A stretch of 64,000 bases of DNA, taken from NCBI RefSeq assembly GCF_003097635.1, contig NZ_QCZI01000008.1:1-64000 (forward strand), read 5' to 3'. Numbering within the stretch: the first letter of the stretch is position 1; every line of letters begins with the position of its first letter. Made by a program: the position numbers and the translations under genes. Shown piece by piece: positions 63,021 through 64,000 of this stretch. The notes beneath the pieces are model-generated. The model saw nothing but the letters and a program-made list of their open reading frames with translations, did not search any database and had not been told where the DNA came from. This DNA comes from Flavobacterium psychrotolerans (lineage in GTDB: Bacteria > Bacteroidota > Bacteroidia > Flavobacteriales > Flavobacteriaceae).

Positions 63021-64000
63021 CTAATTTTTAATGAAACTCAATTGTTTCATTCCTAAATTAGTGATTGTTTTAACATAATAAACCCCAGTTGCCAAAGCGG
63101 AAATATCCCAAGACGTTTCAAAAGTAGACTCTATGGTTTTTTGTCCTAAATTATTAAAAATAACAGTTTTTTTTGTAGTTACTCCTTGTGGCAAACTTAA
63201 TGTCAAGTGATTCATAGCGGGATTCGGATATAAGGTAATATCCGTTTTTAAATCAAAATAACCCACCCCTAAATTAACCGAATTGTTTTTTGAAATAATA
63301 TCTTTTTGGGGATCAAAAATTACATCCGTTACTATAAAAGGCACATCAACAAGAAATGTTTGTCCATTTATGGTATTCTCTAAAACAATGTCTTTTTGTT
63401 CTCCGCCCGATCCAACCAATCGAATGGGAACTGGCATTTCAAAGAAAGAAACTGAAGAATGGGATTGTGTTTGCTTGATTGTAATTTGAACCTGATTAGG
63501 CACACTGTTATTGGCCGAGATTACATAGCTGGGATAGCCTTGATTGTAAACCCAATCACTGAAAAATTCGGTTAAACCCATTCCTGATGCCGTTTCTAAA
63601 TGCATTTGTAAATCTGGTGTCTTAGCGTATCCGTATGTCAATAATGGATCGTTCAAATAATTTTTTATCCCTTGAAAAAAGGCAGTATCCCCCAATTTAA
63701 AACGAAGCATATTCAAAACCATAGCTCCTTTTTTATAACTATATCTACTGCTAAAAATTCGATCGACATCAGTGGCTTCTGCATCAGTCAAATAAACAGC
63801 CCCATCGCTGAAACCAGTAATAGAACTTATCATGTTGTTTTTATCTGAAATAAAAGCATCTTCTCCATCAAAATGCTCAATAACCATGGAGGCCAAATAC
63901 GTTGCAAATCCTTCGTTTAGCCAAATGTCTTTCCAAGAACCGCAAGTCACTTTGTCTCCAAACCATTGATGGGCCATTTCATGAGCAATCAATCCTCGCT
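63021..64000 (-). CDS. M1-family zinc aminopeptidase with T9SS tail (5' part beyond window)
   Basis: The C-terminal ~326 residues of a gluzincin aminopeptidase; the frame stays open past the window edge, so the N-terminal domain is missing here. The zinc site is HEMAHQW plus the downstream Glu of WLNEGFATYLA. A short helical/beta segment follows (SRYSYKKGAMVLNMLR). The last ~75 residues form a T9SS type A sorting domain (TLYPNPAMNHLTL, VIFNNLGQKTI, GVYYVKTI). It is probably secreted or surface-bound and trims peptides outside the cell. Confidence 0.92.
   Translation of the reverse strand, partial: RGLIAHEMAHQWFGDKVTCGSWKDIWLNEGFATYLASMVIEHFDGEDAFISDKNNMISSITGFSDGAVYLTDAEATDVDRIFSSRYSYKKGAMVLNMLRFKLGDTAFFQGIKNYLNDPLLTYGYAKTPDLQMHLETASGMGLTEFFSDWVYNQGYPSYVISANNSVPNQVQITIKQTQSHSSVSFFEMPVPIRLVGSGGEQKDIVLENTINGQTFLVDVPFIVTDVIFDPQKDIISKNNSVNLGVGYFDLKTDITLYPNPAMNHLTLSLPQGVTTKKTVIFNNLGQKTIESTFETSWDISALATGVYYVKTITNLGMKQLSFIKN

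Overview
The window looks like the chromosome of a Flavobacterium-type member of the Bacteroidota. It is AT-rich. Several secreted proteins end in type IX secretion (T9SS) type A sorting domains. Many genes have Bacteroidota-style promoters (TTG, about 19 bases, TAnnTTTG), and the housekeeping genes read as flavobacterial orthologues. I cannot name a species.

Layout. 1-8,500: a possible insertion-sequence scar and half a terminator, then a 2,448-residue T9SS surface protein and a small T9SS protein. 9,500-14,400: lipid genes (acyl-ACP desaturase, PlsC), then recA and an umuC-umuD pair. 14,371-24,006: a seven-gene minus-strand operon, galM, two GH53 endo-galactanases, a GH2 beta-galactosidase, galK, galT and a sodium:sugar symporter, with a divergent GntR-type regulator at 24,124. 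Together these cover cutting of beta-1,4-galactan, uptake of galactose and conversion to UDP-galactose/glucose-1-phosphate, without any SusC/SusD pair. 25,100-33,300: tRNA-Leu, prs, rplY/ctc, pth, a secreted M12B-like metalloprotease, ribF, a small membrane protein and bioB. 33,400-41,415: a second giant T9SS protein (2,671 residues) whose last ~500 residues are closely paralogous to those of the first. 42,100-46,000: recX, then bioD, bioA and a ketoacyl synthase. 46,100-50,740: a glycosyltransferase and the transglutaminase / alpha-E / circularly permuted ATP-grasp trio. 51,400-57,700: cell-envelope glycan genes (polysaccharide deacetylase, TIM-barrel-like lipoprotein, SGNH plus MBOAT acyltransferase pair, tRNA-Arg, GH13 amylase lipoprotein). 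57,800-64,000: tRNA-Asn, rseP, an old-yellow-enzyme reductase, a Gfo/Idh/MocA oxidoreductase, an MFS transporter and the C-terminal half of a secreted M1 aminopeptidase that runs off the edge.

The most interesting points are the self-contained SusCD-less galactan operon with a regulator site abutting its promoter, the two giant surface proteins sharing a C-terminal cassette and similar leaders, a structured dispersed repeat present twice (27,221-27,302 and 43,968-44,077), a ketoacyl synthase placed next to bioA, and the little-understood ATP-grasp/alpha-E/transglutaminase trio. No CRISPR array, prophage or obvious anti-phage system was seen.
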